A stretch of DNA of 44,891 nt from JAAUQA01 sp036351435 (lineage in GTDB: Bacteria > Pseudomonadota > Gammaproteobacteria > Competibacterales > Competibacteraceae). The notes under the pieces are model-generated. The model was not told the DNA's origin, ran no database searches, and saw only the letters and a program-made list of their open reading frames with translations. Where the stretch lies: assembly GCA_036351435.1 (NCBI GenBank), contig JAZBPA010000120.1:1-44891 (forward strand), in the 5' to 3' direction. Position 1 is the stretch's first letter. Each line of letters starts with the position of its first letter. Position numbers and translations under genes: made by a program. Positions 7,704-16,572 of this stretch are shown piece after piece.

Positions 7704-8963
7704 ATGAGCAAATTAATTATCCGCGGCGGCGTTCCACTGTACGGTGAGTTACGCACGTCGGGTGCCAAAAACGCCGTTCTGCCTATCTTGGCGGCGACCT
7801 TGTTAGCTGACGGACCGGTTGTTCTCAGCAATGTTCCACACCTTCAGGATGTCACGACCACAATGGAGCTGTTAGGCCGCATGGGTGTTGATCTGGTTGT
7901 GGATGAGCGGATGAATATAGAGGTGAATCCAGGTCCGATTCATCACTTCGGCGCTCCCTATGAATTAGTGAAAACCATGCGCGCCTCAATTTTGGTCCTA
8001 GGACCACTACTGGCGAGATTCGGCCAAGCCGAGGTTTCCTTGCCCGGCGGTTGTGCAATCGGTTCACGACCAGTGAACCTACACATCAAAGGTTTAACCG
8101 ACATGGGAGCCGAGATATGGATGGAGAACGGTTACATCCACGCACGCGCCAAGCGACTTAAAGGAACCCGGCTAGTGATGGATTTGGTGACCGTAACCGG
8201 CACTGAAAATCTCATGATGGCGGCCACCCTGGCGGAAGGCACCACGATCATCGAAAACGCTGCCCGCGAGCCAGAAGTCGTCGACTTGGCAGAATGCTTG
8301 AATACCATGGGGGCACAAGTCAGTGGTGCGGGTACGGACACATTGATTATTGAGGGGGTGAAAACCCTTCGCGGGGCGCATTATCGGGTGCTGCCCGATC
8401 GCATCGAAACCGGCACCTATCTGGTAGCAGCCGCGATCACCGGTGGACGTATCAAAATCAAGGATACCCGCCCGGATATTTTGGAAGCTGTCTTACTCAA
8501 ACTGGAGGATGCCGGCGCACAGATCAACACCGGGCCTGATTGGGTAGAGTTAGACATGAACGGCAATAGGCCCAAAGCGCTGCATGTACGCACCGCACCC
8601 TATCCGGCATTTCCGACCGATATGCAGGCTCAGTTCGTAGCGCTCAATGCCGTTGCGGAAGGACCCGGCACCGTAACCGAAACGGTGTTCGAAAACCGCT
8701 TTATGCATGTTCAGGAACTGCAACGGATGGGCGCTCAGATTCAACTCGAAGGTAATACCGCAATCAGCGTTGGAGTCCCCTCACTGACCGGCGCACCGAT
8801 CATGGCAACGGATTTACGGGCCTCCGCCAGCCTGATTCTAGGAGCGCTGGTTGCCGACGGCGAAACCGTTGTGGATCGCATCTACCATATTGATCGCGGT
8901 TACGAGTGTATTGAAGAAAAACTTTCCCAGCTGGGGGCTCGGATTCGGCGGGTGCCTGGTTGA
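7704..8963 (+). CDS. murA: UDP-N-acetylglucosamine 1-carboxyvinyltransferase
   Basis: MurA transfers enolpyruvate from PEP to UDP-GlcNAc, the first committed step of peptidoglycan synthesis, in the cytoplasm. The 419-residue product has the usual length. The N-terminal GGVPLYGELRTSGAKNAVLP contains the conserved K22/N23 pair. PGGCAIGSRPVNLH near residue 117 contains the fosfomycin-targeted catalytic cysteine, so the sequence shows no Cys-to-Asp resistance form. It is followed after three bases by hisG, so murA and the his genes probably share a transcript. Confidence 0.98.
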   Translation: MSKLIIRGGVPLYGELRTSGAKNAVLPILAATLLADGPVVLSNVPHLQDVTTTMELLGRMGVDLVVDERMNIEVNPGPIHHFGAPYELVKTMRASILVLGPLLARFGQAEVSLPGGCAIGSRPVNLHIKGLTDMGAEIWMENGYIHARAKRLKGTRLVMDLVTVTGTENLMMAATLAEGTTIIENAAREPEVVDLAECLNTMGAQVSGAGTDTLIIEGVKTLRGAHYRVLPDRIETGTYLVAAAITGGRIKIKDTRPDILEAVLLKLEDAGAQINTGPDWVELDMNGNRPKALHVRTAPYPAFPTDMQAQFVALNAVAEGPGTVTETVFENRFMHVQELQRMGAQIQLEGNTAISVGVPSLTGAPIMATDLRASASLILGALVADGETVVDRIYHIDRGYECIEEKLSQLGARIRRVPG

Positions 8964-8966
8964 GAT

Positions 8967-9599
8967 ATGCACTCCGTTTTGACGATTGCTTTATCTAAAG
9001 GACGTATTTTTAAGGAAACCCTACCCTTGCTGGCCACTGCAGGTATTAGTGCGGTTGACGACCCTGAAACCAGCCGCCGGTTGATACTGCATACCAGTCG
9101 TCAAGACGTCCAATTAGTTGTTCTCAGAGCCAGCGATGTGCCGACTTATGTGCAGTACGGGGCGGCAGATCTCGGTGTGGCCGGCAAAGATGTGCTACTG
9201 GAGCATGGTGGCGAAGGGTTGTATGAACCGCTTGATTTAAAAATTGCTTGTTGTCGGTTGATGGTAGCAAAACAAGTCGGCATGTTTATCCCTACCGGGC
9301 GATTGCGGGTCGCCACCAAATACGTGAATACTACCCGCCGTTATTTCGCCACCCGAGGCCAGCAAGTTGAAATCATCAAGCTGTATGGTTCTATGGAACT
9401 AGCACCCTTAGTGGGTCTAGCAGACTATATTGTCGATGTGGTGGATACCGGCAATACCCTCAAGGCTAACGGGTTGGAACCCATTGAACCACCGATTGCG
9501 CAGATCAGTGCACGGCTTATCATCAATCGGGCTGCAATGAAGATGAAACGAGACCAAATTAAACCATTGATGGACTGCTTAGCCGCTGCGGTGAACTGA
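8967..9599 (+). CDS. hisG: ATP phosphoribosyltransferase, short form
   Basis: HisG joins ATP and PRPP to make N1-(5-phosphoribosyl)-ATP, the first step of histidine synthesis. At 210 residues this is the short form, which lacks the C-terminal ACT-like histidine-binding domain of the roughly 300-residue enzyme. The start is MHSVLTIALSKGRIFKETLPLL, and the PRPP-binding signature with ADYIVDVVDTGNTLKANGL is intact. Short HisG normally needs HisZ, a histidyl-tRNA-synthetase paralogue, as regulatory partner; hisZ is not in this window. The gene sits directly between murA and hisD. Confidence 0.97.
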   Translation: MHSVLTIALSKGRIFKETLPLLATAGISAVDDPETSRRLILHTSRQDVQLVVLRASDVPTYVQYGAADLGVAGKDVLLEHGGEGLYEPLDLKIACCRLMVAKQVGMFIPTGRLRVATKYVNTTRRYFATRGQQVEIIKLYGSMELAPLVGLADYIVDVVDTGNTLKANGLEPIEPPIAQISARLIINRAAMKMKRDQIKPLMDCLAAAVN

Positions 9600-9635
9600 G
9601 CGAGTGATCTGAGACAACCCCGATGAGAAGCTGAA

Positions 9636-10940
9636 ATGCTGGATATCACACGATTGAACACCGAAAATGCCGATTTCTGGAACCGGCTGGAAACGCTGGT
9701 CGCCTGGGATGGTCTTGCCGAACACACGGTGGTGGATACGGTACGCGAGATTATCCAACAGGTGCGGGAGCGTGGTGACACGGCACTGCTGGATTACACC
9801 CGGCGTTTCGATCGGGTTTCGGCGGACGCCATGGACGCGTTAACTATTCCGGCGAATCGTTTGCAGCAGGCACTACAGACTATTCCTGCGCCGCAACGGG
9901 AAGCATTAGCAACGGCAGCAGCCAGGTTGCGCGCTTATGCCGAACATCAACGACTCACGGCATGGGATTTCACTGAGGCTGATGGCACCATATTGGGCCA
10001 GCAGATCACCCCGCTGGATAGCGTAGGGCTTTATGTGCCCGGTGGGAAAGCAGCCTATCCTTCCTCTGTGCTGATGAATGCGATTCCGGCCAAGGTGGCG
10101 GGTGTCGAGAAACTGGTCATGGTGGTGCCAACCCCGGGTGGCGAAGTCAACGAACTGGTATTGGCCGCTGCTGCCGTCGCCGAAGTCGATCAGGTCTTTG
10201 CGATAGGCGGAGCGCAAGCAGTTGCTGCACTAGCTTACGGTACGGCTACTGTTCCTGCGGTCGATAAAATCGTCGGTCCCGGTAACATTTACGTAGCGAC
10301 TGCAAAACGGATGGTGTTTGGTACGGTTGGCATCGACATGATTGCCGGCCCATCGGAAATTCTCATCGTCTGCGACGGGCAAACCGATCCAGATTGGATC
10401 GCCATGGACTTGTTTTCCCAAGCCGAACACGATGAAGATGCCCAGCCTATTTTGATCACCCCGGACGCAGATTTTATGGAGCAGGTGCAGGCGAGTATTG
10501 AACGGCTATTACCCACATTGGATCGACGCGAAATAATTTCGGCTTCCTTGAACCGACGCGCGTTATTCATTCTAGTTCGTGATCTTCCAGAGGCTGCCCA
10601 GGTCAGTAACTTTGTCGCGCCGGAACATCTGGAATTGTCTGTTGCCGACCCTGAAGCTTTGTTACCCTTAATTCGTCATGCCGGAGCTATTTTTGTAGGT
10701 CGTTATACGGCTGAGGCGCTGGGCGATTACTGCGCGGGACCCAATCATGTCCTACCCACATCACGGACCGCCCGCTTCTCGTCGCCGTTAGGGGTTTACG
10801 ATTTTCAAAAACGCTCTAGTGTGATTCATTGCTCAGCGCAAGGGGCCGCCACTTTAGGGAAAACCGCCTCAGTATTAGCCCGTGGCGAAGGTTTGACCGC
10901 CCATGCCCGCTCTGCTGAATTCCGGCTGGATCAGCGGTAA
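9636..10940 (+). CDS. hisD: Histidinol dehydrogenase
   Basis: HisD is a zinc enzyme that oxidises L-histidinol to L-histidine in two NAD-dependent steps. The 434-residue product has the family length. Recognisable segments are YVPGGKAAYPSSVLMNAIPA, IDMIAGPSEIL, FSQAEHDEDAQ (zinc-ligand Gln/His region), VAPEHLELSV and DYCAGPNHVLPT (catalytic and zinc-binding histidines). The hisC start follows four bases after the stop. Confidence 0.97.
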   Translation: MLDITRLNTENADFWNRLETLVAWDGLAEHTVVDTVREIIQQVRERGDTALLDYTRRFDRVSADAMDALTIPANRLQQALQTIPAPQREALATAAARLRAYAEHQRLTAWDFTEADGTILGQQITPLDSVGLYVPGGKAAYPSSVLMNAIPAKVAGVEKLVMVVPTPGGEVNELVLAAAAVAEVDQVFAIGGAQAVAALAYGTATVPAVDKIVGPGNIYVATAKRMVFGTVGIDMIAGPSEILIVCDGQTDPDWIAMDLFSQAEHDEDAQPILITPDADFMEQVQASIERLLPTLDRREIISASLNRRALFILVRDLPEAAQVSNFVAPEHLELSVADPEALLPLIRHAGAIFVGRYTAEALGDYCAGPNHVLPTSRTARFSSPLGVYDFQKRSSVIHCSAQGAATLGKTASVLARGEGLTAHARSAEFRLDQR

Positions 10941-10944
10941 GCGC

Positions 10945-12024
10945 ATGGCTGCTTTAACCCCAGACACTCTAATCCGGCCCGAAATTCGCGCTCTGCATGC
11001 TTATCATGTACCGGACGCGCAAGGCATGATCAAGCTAGATGCCATGGAAAATCCTTATGGTTGGCCAGCCGCATTACAGCAGGCTTGGCTAACCAAACTG
11101 CGGGATGCGCCACTCAATCGGTATCCTGACCCCGGTGCAACGGCACTGAAACAGCGATTACGTCAGGCGATGGTAATTCCGCCGGCAGCCGATTTAATCC
11201 TAGGTAACGGCTCCGACGAACTGATTCAGCTGGTCGCATTGGCAGTCGCTGCGCCGGGACGTGTGTTGCTAGCGCCCGAGCCCAGTTTCGTCATGTATCG
11301 GATGATTGCCGGCTTTACCGCCATGGAGTTCGTCGGTGTTCCCTTGCTGGCCGAGGATTTTAGCCTGGACATGCCCGCCATGCTGGCTGCGCTGGAACGC
11401 TATCAGCCAGCTGTGGTGTTTCTGGCTTATCCCAATAACCCCACGGGCAATCGCTTTGCTCAGGCCGAGGTACGGCAGTTGATCACTGCAGCACCGGGGC
11501 TGGTGGTGGTCGACGAGGCCTATTTCAGCTTCGCCGAGCACAGTTTCCTAAATAGCATACTGGGTTACGACAATTTATTGGTGATGCGCACGGTCTCCAA
11601 GATGGGGCTAGCCGGATTGCGCCTCGGGTTATTGGTAGGCGCGTCACAGTGGTTAGTCGAATTAGAGAAGCTGCGCCTACCCTATAACATTAACACCCTG
11701 ACTCAGTTGAGCGCCGAATTCGCGCTTGAGCAGCAGGATTTGTTGCATGAGCAAGCCCGTCTAATCCGCCGGGATCGGGCTGAACTCGGAGCAGCGTTAA
11801 ACGCATTGCCGGGTATCGTCGCTTATCCCAGCGAAGCCAATTTTATTCTGTTTCGCACCCCTTCCGGTCAAGCGCGTGATCTTTGGGCTGGACTGCGCGA
11901 GGCGGGTATTTTGATCAAGGACCTCAGCTCAGCCGGTGGACTGTTACACGATTGTTTGCGTGTCACTGTAGGGACAACCGAGGAAAATCGCATCTTCTTA
12001 GAGACCTTGGCGAGGTTATTGTGA
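10945..12024 (+). CDS. hisC: Histidinol-phosphate aminotransferase
   Basis: HisC is a PLP-dependent class I/II aminotransferase converting imidazole acetol phosphate to histidinol phosphate. Visible features are LDAMENPYGWP near the N-terminus, FLAYPNNPTGN, VVDEAYFSF, and RTVSKMGLAGLRLG containing the PLP-binding lysine. The frame is open from 10903 inside hisD, but the ATG at 10945, just after the hisD stop, gives the expected 359 residues and is chosen. It ends the murA-hisG-hisD-hisC run. In Pseudomonas-type genomes algW follows hisC; here petA follows instead. Confidence 0.95.
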   Translation: MAALTPDTLIRPEIRALHAYHVPDAQGMIKLDAMENPYGWPAALQQAWLTKLRDAPLNRYPDPGATALKQRLRQAMVIPPAADLILGNGSDELIQLVALAVAAPGRVLLAPEPSFVMYRMIAGFTAMEFVGVPLLAEDFSLDMPAMLAALERYQPAVVFLAYPNNPTGNRFAQAEVRQLITAAPGLVVVDEAYFSFAEHSFLNSILGYDNLLVMRTVSKMGLAGLRLGLLVGASQWLVELEKLRLPYNINTLTQLSAEFALEQQDLLHEQARLIRRDRAELGAALNALPGIVAYPSEANFILFRTPSGQARDLWAGLREAGILIKDLSSAGGLLHDCLRVTVGTTEENRIFLETLARLL

Positions 12025-12201
12025 ACATCATCGCCAACTTGCTGTTTCCCCGGCGAAACTGGCTTATGACTTGACCCTCTACAGGTATTGTAAGAAAATC
12101 ATCGGGTTAAATAAGTTTAATAACATCGAATCATGTATCCCTGCTGCGGTTTCCACCGTGTGAAGGGATGAGATATTCGCTTAATATTTAGGAGAGCGCC
12201 C

Positions 12202-12798
12202 ATGAGTACGGCAGACAGTGTCAATCCTGACAGACGCCGTTTTCTAACCCAAGCCACCGTCGTTGTTGGCGGTATCGGTACCGCGTTTGCCCTGGTTCCC
12301 TTTGTCAAATCTTGGTCCCCCAGCGAACGGGCTCGCGCAGCAGGCGCACCGGTCGAGATCGATATCAGCAAACTCGAACCCGGCGCACGAATGATTGTTG
12401 AATGGCGCAGTAAACCGGTATGGGTGGTCAATCGCACCCCTGCCATGCTGGACGCATTGCCCACGCTGGACAAGGAGCTGAGCGATCCCAGCAGCGAAGA
12501 ACCCCAGCAACCGGCCTACGCGCAAAACGAACACCGCTCCATCAAACCCAACCTGTTAGTCATGGTGGGGATTTGTACCCACCTGGGCTGCTCGCCGGTT
12601 TTTCGGCCAGAGCCGGCCCCTGCTGACCTGGGGCCGGAATGGAAAGGCGGTTTCTTTTGCCCCTGTCACGGCTCAAAATTCGACCTCGCGGGCCGCGTCT
12701 ATTCCGGCGTACCCGCACCGACCAACATGGAAGTTCCTCCTCACCAATATCTCAGCGATACGCGCGTCCTCGTCGGCGTTGATTCGGAGAGTGCATAA
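12202..12798 (+). CDS. petA: Ubiquinol-cytochrome c reductase Rieske iron-sulfur subunit
   Basis: This is the high-potential [2Fe-2S] subunit of the cytochrome bc1 complex, taking the first electron from ubiquinol. An N-terminal twin-arginine type signal anchor (DRRRFLTQATVVVGG) precedes one membrane helix. The cluster motifs CTHLGC (residues 125-130) and CPCHGS (153-158) are intact, giving two Cys and two His ligands. A good ribosome binding site (AGGAGAG) precedes the ATG. The 177 bases upstream contain a lone TTGACC but no convincing -10, so no promoter is claimed. It overlaps petB by one base. Confidence 0.98.
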   Translation: MSTADSVNPDRRRFLTQATVVVGGIGTAFALVPFVKSWSPSERARAAGAPVEIDISKLEPGARMIVEWRSKPVWVVNRTPAMLDALPTLDKELSDPSSEEPQQPAYAQNEHRSIKPNLLVMVGICTHLGCSPVFRPEPAPADLGPEWKGGFFCPCHGSKFDLAGRVYSGVPAPTNMEVPPHQYLSDTRVLVGVDSESA

Positions 12799-14111
12799 TG
12801 GCGAATACGCAAGGTACAACAGGCTTCGTTGGCTGGATCGACGAGCGTTTTCCGCTCACCCAGCTGTGGCGTGAGCATCTCGGTGAATATTTCGCGCCGC
12901 CGAACTTTAACTTCATGTTTATTTTCGGCGTTCTGGCCCTGGTGGTGTTGGTCAACCAGCTCCTCACCGGGCTGTGGTTGACCATGAATTACAAACCGTC
13001 CGCGGCTGAAGCTTTCGCCTCAGTGGAATACATCATGCGCGATGTGGAATGGGGATGGTTAATCCGCTACATGCATTCCACCGGCGCATCGGCCTTTTTC
13101 ATCGTGGTTTACTTACACATGTTCCGCGGCCTGATGTACGGTTCTTACAAGAAACCCCGCGAGTTGGTGTGGCTGATCGGTATGCTGATTTTCCTGTGCT
13201 TGATGGCGGAATCCTTCTTCGGGTATCTACTGCCTTGGGGCCAGATGTCGTATTGGGGTGCGCAAGTAATCATCTCGCTGTTCGGTGCGATTCCCGGTAT
13301 CGGCGACGATTTGACTCTGTGGATTCGTGGTGATTACGTGGTCTCCGACGCCACTCTAAACCGCTTCTTCGCCTTGCATGTGGTTGCGATTCCAATCGCC
13401 TTGCTCGGCCTGGTGGTGGCGCATGTCATCGCCCTGCACCATGTGGGTTCCAACAACCCCGAAGGCATCGAAATCAAAAAATACGTGGACGAAACCGGCA
13501 AGCCTTTGGACGGCATTCCATTCCATCCCTATTACACCGTGAAGGATTTGGTGGGCATTATTATCTTCTTGATGCTCGCTTCTATTGTGGTGTTCTTCTG
13601 GCCGGACGGTGGCGGTTATTTTCTGGAACATCCCAACTTCGAGCCGGCTGATCCGTTGAAAACCCCAGAACATATCGCTCCGGTATGGTATTTCACCCCT
13701 TATTACGCCATCTTACGGGCGGTACCGGACAAGTTGCTGGGGGTCGTTGCAATGGGGGCATCAATCTTCCTATTGTTTCTGCTGCCCTGGCTGGATCGGT
13801 GTCCGGTCAAGTCGATTCGCTATCGCGGTTTGAGCTGGAAAATCGCGCTGATTTTATTCTCCATTTCCTTTGTCATACTCGGCTATGCAGGCGCTAAACC
13901 GCCTAGCGATGGCCTGACGCTTATAGCCCGCATTTTTTCCTGCGTCTATTTCGGGTTCTTCATCTTCATGCCCTTTTATACCCGTAATGAAAAAACCAAA
14001 CCGGTTCCGGATCGAGTGACCTATACCACAGTCACCATTGACGGCGCAGGCGATGCTAAGAGCGCGGTTCCCTTCGGCGAAGTTGACAAAGCAAGGATGA
14101 CAGCAGAATGA
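12798..14111 (+). CDS. petB: Cytochrome b subunit of the bc1 complex
   Basis: Cytochrome b carries two b-type haems and the quinol oxidation and quinone reduction sites. The 437-residue, eight-helix protein is the fused full-length proteobacterial type. Visible landmarks are the Qo-region LLPWGQMSYWGAQVI and, further on, APVWYFTPYYAILRAVPDKLLG, which includes the PEW-equivalent loop (here APVWYF). Histidines in RYMHSTGAS and FALHVVAIP fit the haem ligands. The start overlaps the petA stop (TAATG) and its end overlaps the petC start. Confidence 0.97.
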   Translation: MANTQGTTGFVGWIDERFPLTQLWREHLGEYFAPPNFNFMFIFGVLALVVLVNQLLTGLWLTMNYKPSAAEAFASVEYIMRDVEWGWLIRYMHSTGASAFFIVVYLHMFRGLMYGSYKKPRELVWLIGMLIFLCLMAESFFGYLLPWGQMSYWGAQVIISLFGAIPGIGDDLTLWIRGDYVVSDATLNRFFALHVVAIPIALLGLVVAHVIALHHVGSNNPEGIEIKKYVDETGKPLDGIPFHPYYTVKDLVGIIIFLMLASIVVFFWPDGGGYFLEHPNFEPADPLKTPEHIAPVWYFTPYYAILRAVPDKLLGVVAMGASIFLLFLLPWLDRCPVKSIRYRGLSWKIALILFSISFVILGYAGAKPPSDGLTLIARIFSCVYFGFFIFMPFYTRNEKTKPVPDRVTYTTVTIDGAGDAKSAVPFGEVDKARMTAE

Positions 14112-14875
14112 ATAAGCTAATCCTGACCCTGTGCTTACTATTACCCGGTCTGGCGACGGCAGCGGGCGGCGGCGGTTATCCCAACGATCACGCCCCTATT
14201 GATGTCAGCAACAAAGCGTCTCTGCAACGAGGCGCTCAACTGTTCGTCAATTACTGCATGGGCTGTCACTCAGCCGAATATCAGCGTTATAACCGCTTGG
14301 CGCGGGATCTGGACTTGCCCGAAGAGTTGGTTGAACAGCACTTGATCTTTACCTCAACCAACAAAGCGGACAATTCCGGTATTGAAAAAACCAAGATTGG
14401 CGAAACCATGAAAATCGCCATGTCTAAGAAAGATGCTAAGAATTGGTTTGGGGCAGCTCCACCCGATCTAACCCTGGTTGCTCGCTCGCGAGGGGCGGAT
14501 TACCTCTATACCTATCTGCGCACGTTCTATGTGGATGATAGCCGACCCTGGGGTGTCAACAATGCGGCCTTTCCTATGGTCGGTATGCCGCATGTGCTGT
14601 GGGAATTGCAGGGCTGGCAAAAACCCATTTATGGCCCCGATCCGCACGATTCGAGTCGTGAAGTCATCTCTGGCTTCGAAGTGGTGCAACCGGGTTCCAT
14701 GACGGTACCGGAATTTGATCGCGCCATGGCTGATTTGGTCAACTTCCTGTCGTATACCGCTGAGCCGATTCAATTGGAACGGAAACGTATCGGCATCTGG
14801 GTTTTGCTGTTTTTGGCGCTTGGCCTGGCTGTAGCCATTCCGCTCAAGAAAGAGTATTGGAAGGACGTTCACTGA
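14108..14875 (+). CDS. petC: Cytochrome c1 subunit of the bc1 complex
   Basis: Cytochrome c1 passes electrons from the Rieske protein to soluble cytochrome c. The 255-residue product has a Sec signal peptide (MNKLILTLCLLLPGLATA), a haem attachment motif CMGCH at residues 50-54, a VGMPHVLWELQG segment with the probable axial methionine, and a C-terminal membrane anchor (IGIWVLLFLALGLAVAIP). It overlaps petB by four bases (ATGA). In related genomes sspA follows, but here a hairpin and then sspB follow. Confidence 0.97.
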   Translation: MNKLILTLCLLLPGLATAAGGGGYPNDHAPIDVSNKASLQRGAQLFVNYCMGCHSAEYQRYNRLARDLDLPEELVEQHLIFTSTNKADNSGIEKTKIGETMKIAMSKKDAKNWFGAAPPDLTLVARSRGADYLYTYLRTFYVDDSRPWGVNNAAFPMVGMPHVLWELQGWQKPIYGPDPHDSSREVISGFEVVQPGSMTVPEFDRAMADLVNFLSYTAEPIQLERKRIGIWVLLFLALGLAVAIPLKKEYWKDVH

Positions 14876-14883
14876 GTTGCGAA

Positions 14884-14907
14884 TTGGGGGAGGATTTCCT
14901 CCCCCAA
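14884..14907. other. Perfect inverted repeat between petC and sspB
   Basis: A 10-base stem TTGGGGGAGG (14884-14893) pairs perfectly with CCTCCCCCAA (14898-14907) around a four-base ATTT loop. No T-run follows on either strand, so it is not a classical Rho-independent terminator. It could stabilise the petC mRNA 3' end or attenuate read-through into sspB, whose ribosome binding region begins only a few bases later. Confidence 0.8.
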
Positions 14908-14929
14908 CGCAGGAGAATGAAGACCGCTA

Positions 14930-15310
14930 ATGACCTCCAATCGCCCTTATCTGATTCGTGCGCTTTACGAATGGATTACGGACAACAACCTGACGCCTTA
15001 TTTGTTGGTAGATGCCGAAGCGACTGACGTGCAAGTGCCTCAGCAGTTCGTTCAGGAAGGGCGTATTGTGCTCAATATCAACCCTAGTGCTGTACAGGGT
15101 CTGCTGTTAGGCAACGAGTTCGTTGAATTCAGCGCCCGCTTTAGCGGTTCCCCCCATCAGGTCATTATCCCGACTCCGGCGGTGATGGCGATTTATGCGC
15201 GAGAAAATGGCCAAGGGATGGTGTTCGGCAACGAACCTGGCGGTGATCAGCCGCCCCCCTCGACACCGCAGCCGACGACTAAACGTCCGACGCTTAAAAT
15301 CGTCAAATAG
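14930..15310 (+). CDS. sspB: ClpXP adaptor protein SspB
   Basis: SspB binds the SsrA degradation tag and tethers substrates to the ClpX N-domain. The 126-residue product has the conserved RPYLIRALYEWITDNNLTPYLLVDA start, the INPSAVQGL and FSARFSG core, and the acidic/proline-rich flexible linker (GGDQPPPSTPQPTT) ending in a KRPTLKIVK ClpX-binding tail. This combination is diagnostic. AGGAG at 14911-14915 is rather far from the ATG; GAAGA at 14920-14924 is closer. The usual upstream partner sspA is absent. Convergent with dolP 20 bases away. Confidence 0.96.
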   Translation: MTSNRPYLIRALYEWITDNNLTPYLLVDAEATDVQVPQQFVQEGRIVLNINPSAVQGLLLGNEFVEFSARFSGSPHQVIIPTPAVMAIYARENGQGMVFGNEPGGDQPPPSTPQPTTKRPTLKIVK

Positions 15311-15329
15311 CGCTGGATTCTAATCCGAG

Positions 15330-15929
15330 TTAACTGCTTCGTTCGATATACTCGAACAGTTTGACCACTTTTTGTACCCCATTCACCCGGCGCACCACAT
15401 TGGTCACTGCCTCGGCCTCACGCGACGTTAACAAACCAAACAGGTAAACCTCTCTCCGTTCGGTCACCACTTTGACGCGAGTCGGGTCGAAATCCCGAAT
15501 ACCATCCACCCGAAATAAGGCGGTCTTGACTGATGCGGTAACCGCCGCGTCCGCACTACGACTGCTCAGCGAGCTTGGGGGACCAACCCGCAATTCATTA
15601 TGGACATATTTCACTTTCTCGATCTGGCGCGCGATATCACCTGCTCGTTGCGACAATTCCGGCGTGGCAACCTCGCCGCTCAGCAACACGGCGGTATTGT
15701 AACTGGTTACATTAATGTGGCTGCGTCCCTGCAACAGCGAATCCTTGCTCAGCGCGTCATAAGTCTTAAGTTCAATCGACTGGTCTTCCCAAATCGTACC
15801 GGTAGTACGCCGATCATGGCCCACGGCTATGGCGCTTGCCGCAGCACCTCCCATAAACAGGCCCACACAACCACTAAGATTAATAAGCAATCCCAGGCCC
15901 AACAGCAGGCATCCTATACGTCGGATCAT
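15330..15929 (-). CDS. dolP: Outer-membrane BON-domain lipoprotein DolP
   Basis: DolP (YraP) is a periplasm-facing outer-membrane lipoprotein with two BON domains that binds anionic phospholipid and supports outer-membrane integrity. The 199-residue product starts MIRRIGCLLLGLGLLINL and has lipobox LSGC with the acylated cysteine at residue 21. BON domains span about residues 50-115 and 125-195; the second shows VKVVTERREVYLFGLLTSREA. A frame extension to 15971 exists, but the ATG at 15929 has a GGGGAGG ribosome binding site and clears the diaA stop. Last gene of the minus-strand run from yraN. Confidence 0.95.
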   Translation of the reverse strand: MIRRIGCLLLGLGLLINLSGCVGLFMGGAAASAIAVGHDRRTTGTIWEDQSIELKTYDALSKDSLLQGRSHINVTSYNTAVLLSGEVATPELSQRAGDIARQIEKVKYVHNELRVGPPSSLSSRSADAAVTASVKTALFRVDGIRDFDPTRVKVVTERREVYLFGLLTSREAEAVTNVVRRVNGVQKVVKLFEYIERSS

Positions 15930-15930
15930 G

Positions 15931-16527
15931 TCAGCCCTCCCCATCGAATAACAACCGATCAACCAAATCACATAGACAGTGAATGGTCAGTATGTGAACT
16001 TCTTGAATACGCGCCGTTGAAGTACCGGGAATACGAATTTCCACGTCATGTTCGCCCAGCAACCCCGCCACTTCTCCACCGTCTCGTCCGCTCAGCGCCA
16101 CCACCGGCATACCGCGAGTATGAGCCGCCCGCACCGCAGCGGTGATATTGGCAGAGTGTCCGCTGGTGGAAATCGCCAGCAGGACATCACCTCCTTTTCC
16201 CAGCGCGTGGATTTGCCGAGCGAACACTTCGGTAAACGCATAATCGTTAGCGATTGCAGTTATTGCAGAGGAATCGGTGGTCAAAGCAATTGCTGGCAAA
16301 CCTGGACGTTCTCGTTCAAAGCGATTGACCAACTCGGCGGCGAAATGTTGCGCATCAGCAGCAGAACCCCCGTTGCCACACACCAAAATTTTGCCTTCAT
16401 GCGCTAAACAATGAGCGAGGCACTGCGCAGCCCGGACAATGGCTGGACCCGCGTTAGTAAGAGCCTGTTGCTTAGTTTCAATACTTTGCCTGAAGTGCAG
16501 GCTGATTCTTTGTAATAACTCATCCAT
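15931..16527 (-). CDS. diaA: SIS-domain protein DiaA (DnaA-associating / phosphoheptose isomerase-like)
   Basis: DiaA is a tetrameric SIS-domain protein that binds DnaA and promotes initiation complex assembly at oriC; it is a paralogue of GmhA, the sedoheptulose-7-phosphate isomerase. Visible are the SIS motifs ILVCGNGGSAADAQHFAAEL and LLAISTSGHSANI, and a C-terminal VHILTIHCLCDLVD helix. Position beside dolP and yraN favours DiaA over GmhA, but sequence alone does not exclude isomerase activity. The ATG at 16527 is chosen; a GTG at 16542 would add five residues, and neither has a strong ribosome binding site. Confidence 0.88.
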   Translation of the reverse strand: MDELLQRISLHFRQSIETKQQALTNAGPAIVRAAQCLAHCLAHEGKILVCGNGGSAADAQHFAAELVNRFERERPGLPAIALTTDSSAITAIANDYAFTEVFARQIHALGKGGDVLLAISTSGHSANITAAVRAAHTRGMPVVALSGRDGGEVAGLLGEHDVEIRIPGTSTARIQEVHILTIHCLCDLVDRLLFDGEG

Positions 16528-16572
16528 CAACTTAGCTCGCACAAATCATGAGACCATCGTCATCGACTCGAC

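Noticed and set aside
12071..12100. TTGACC as a possible -35 for petA
   Set aside because: No -10-like hexamer is found 16-19 bases downstream, so a promoter is not claimed.
12420..14702. Extra open frames overlapping petA, petB and petC on both strands
   Set aside because: Each lies inside a gene confirmed by cofactor-binding motifs, and none has a recognisable product.
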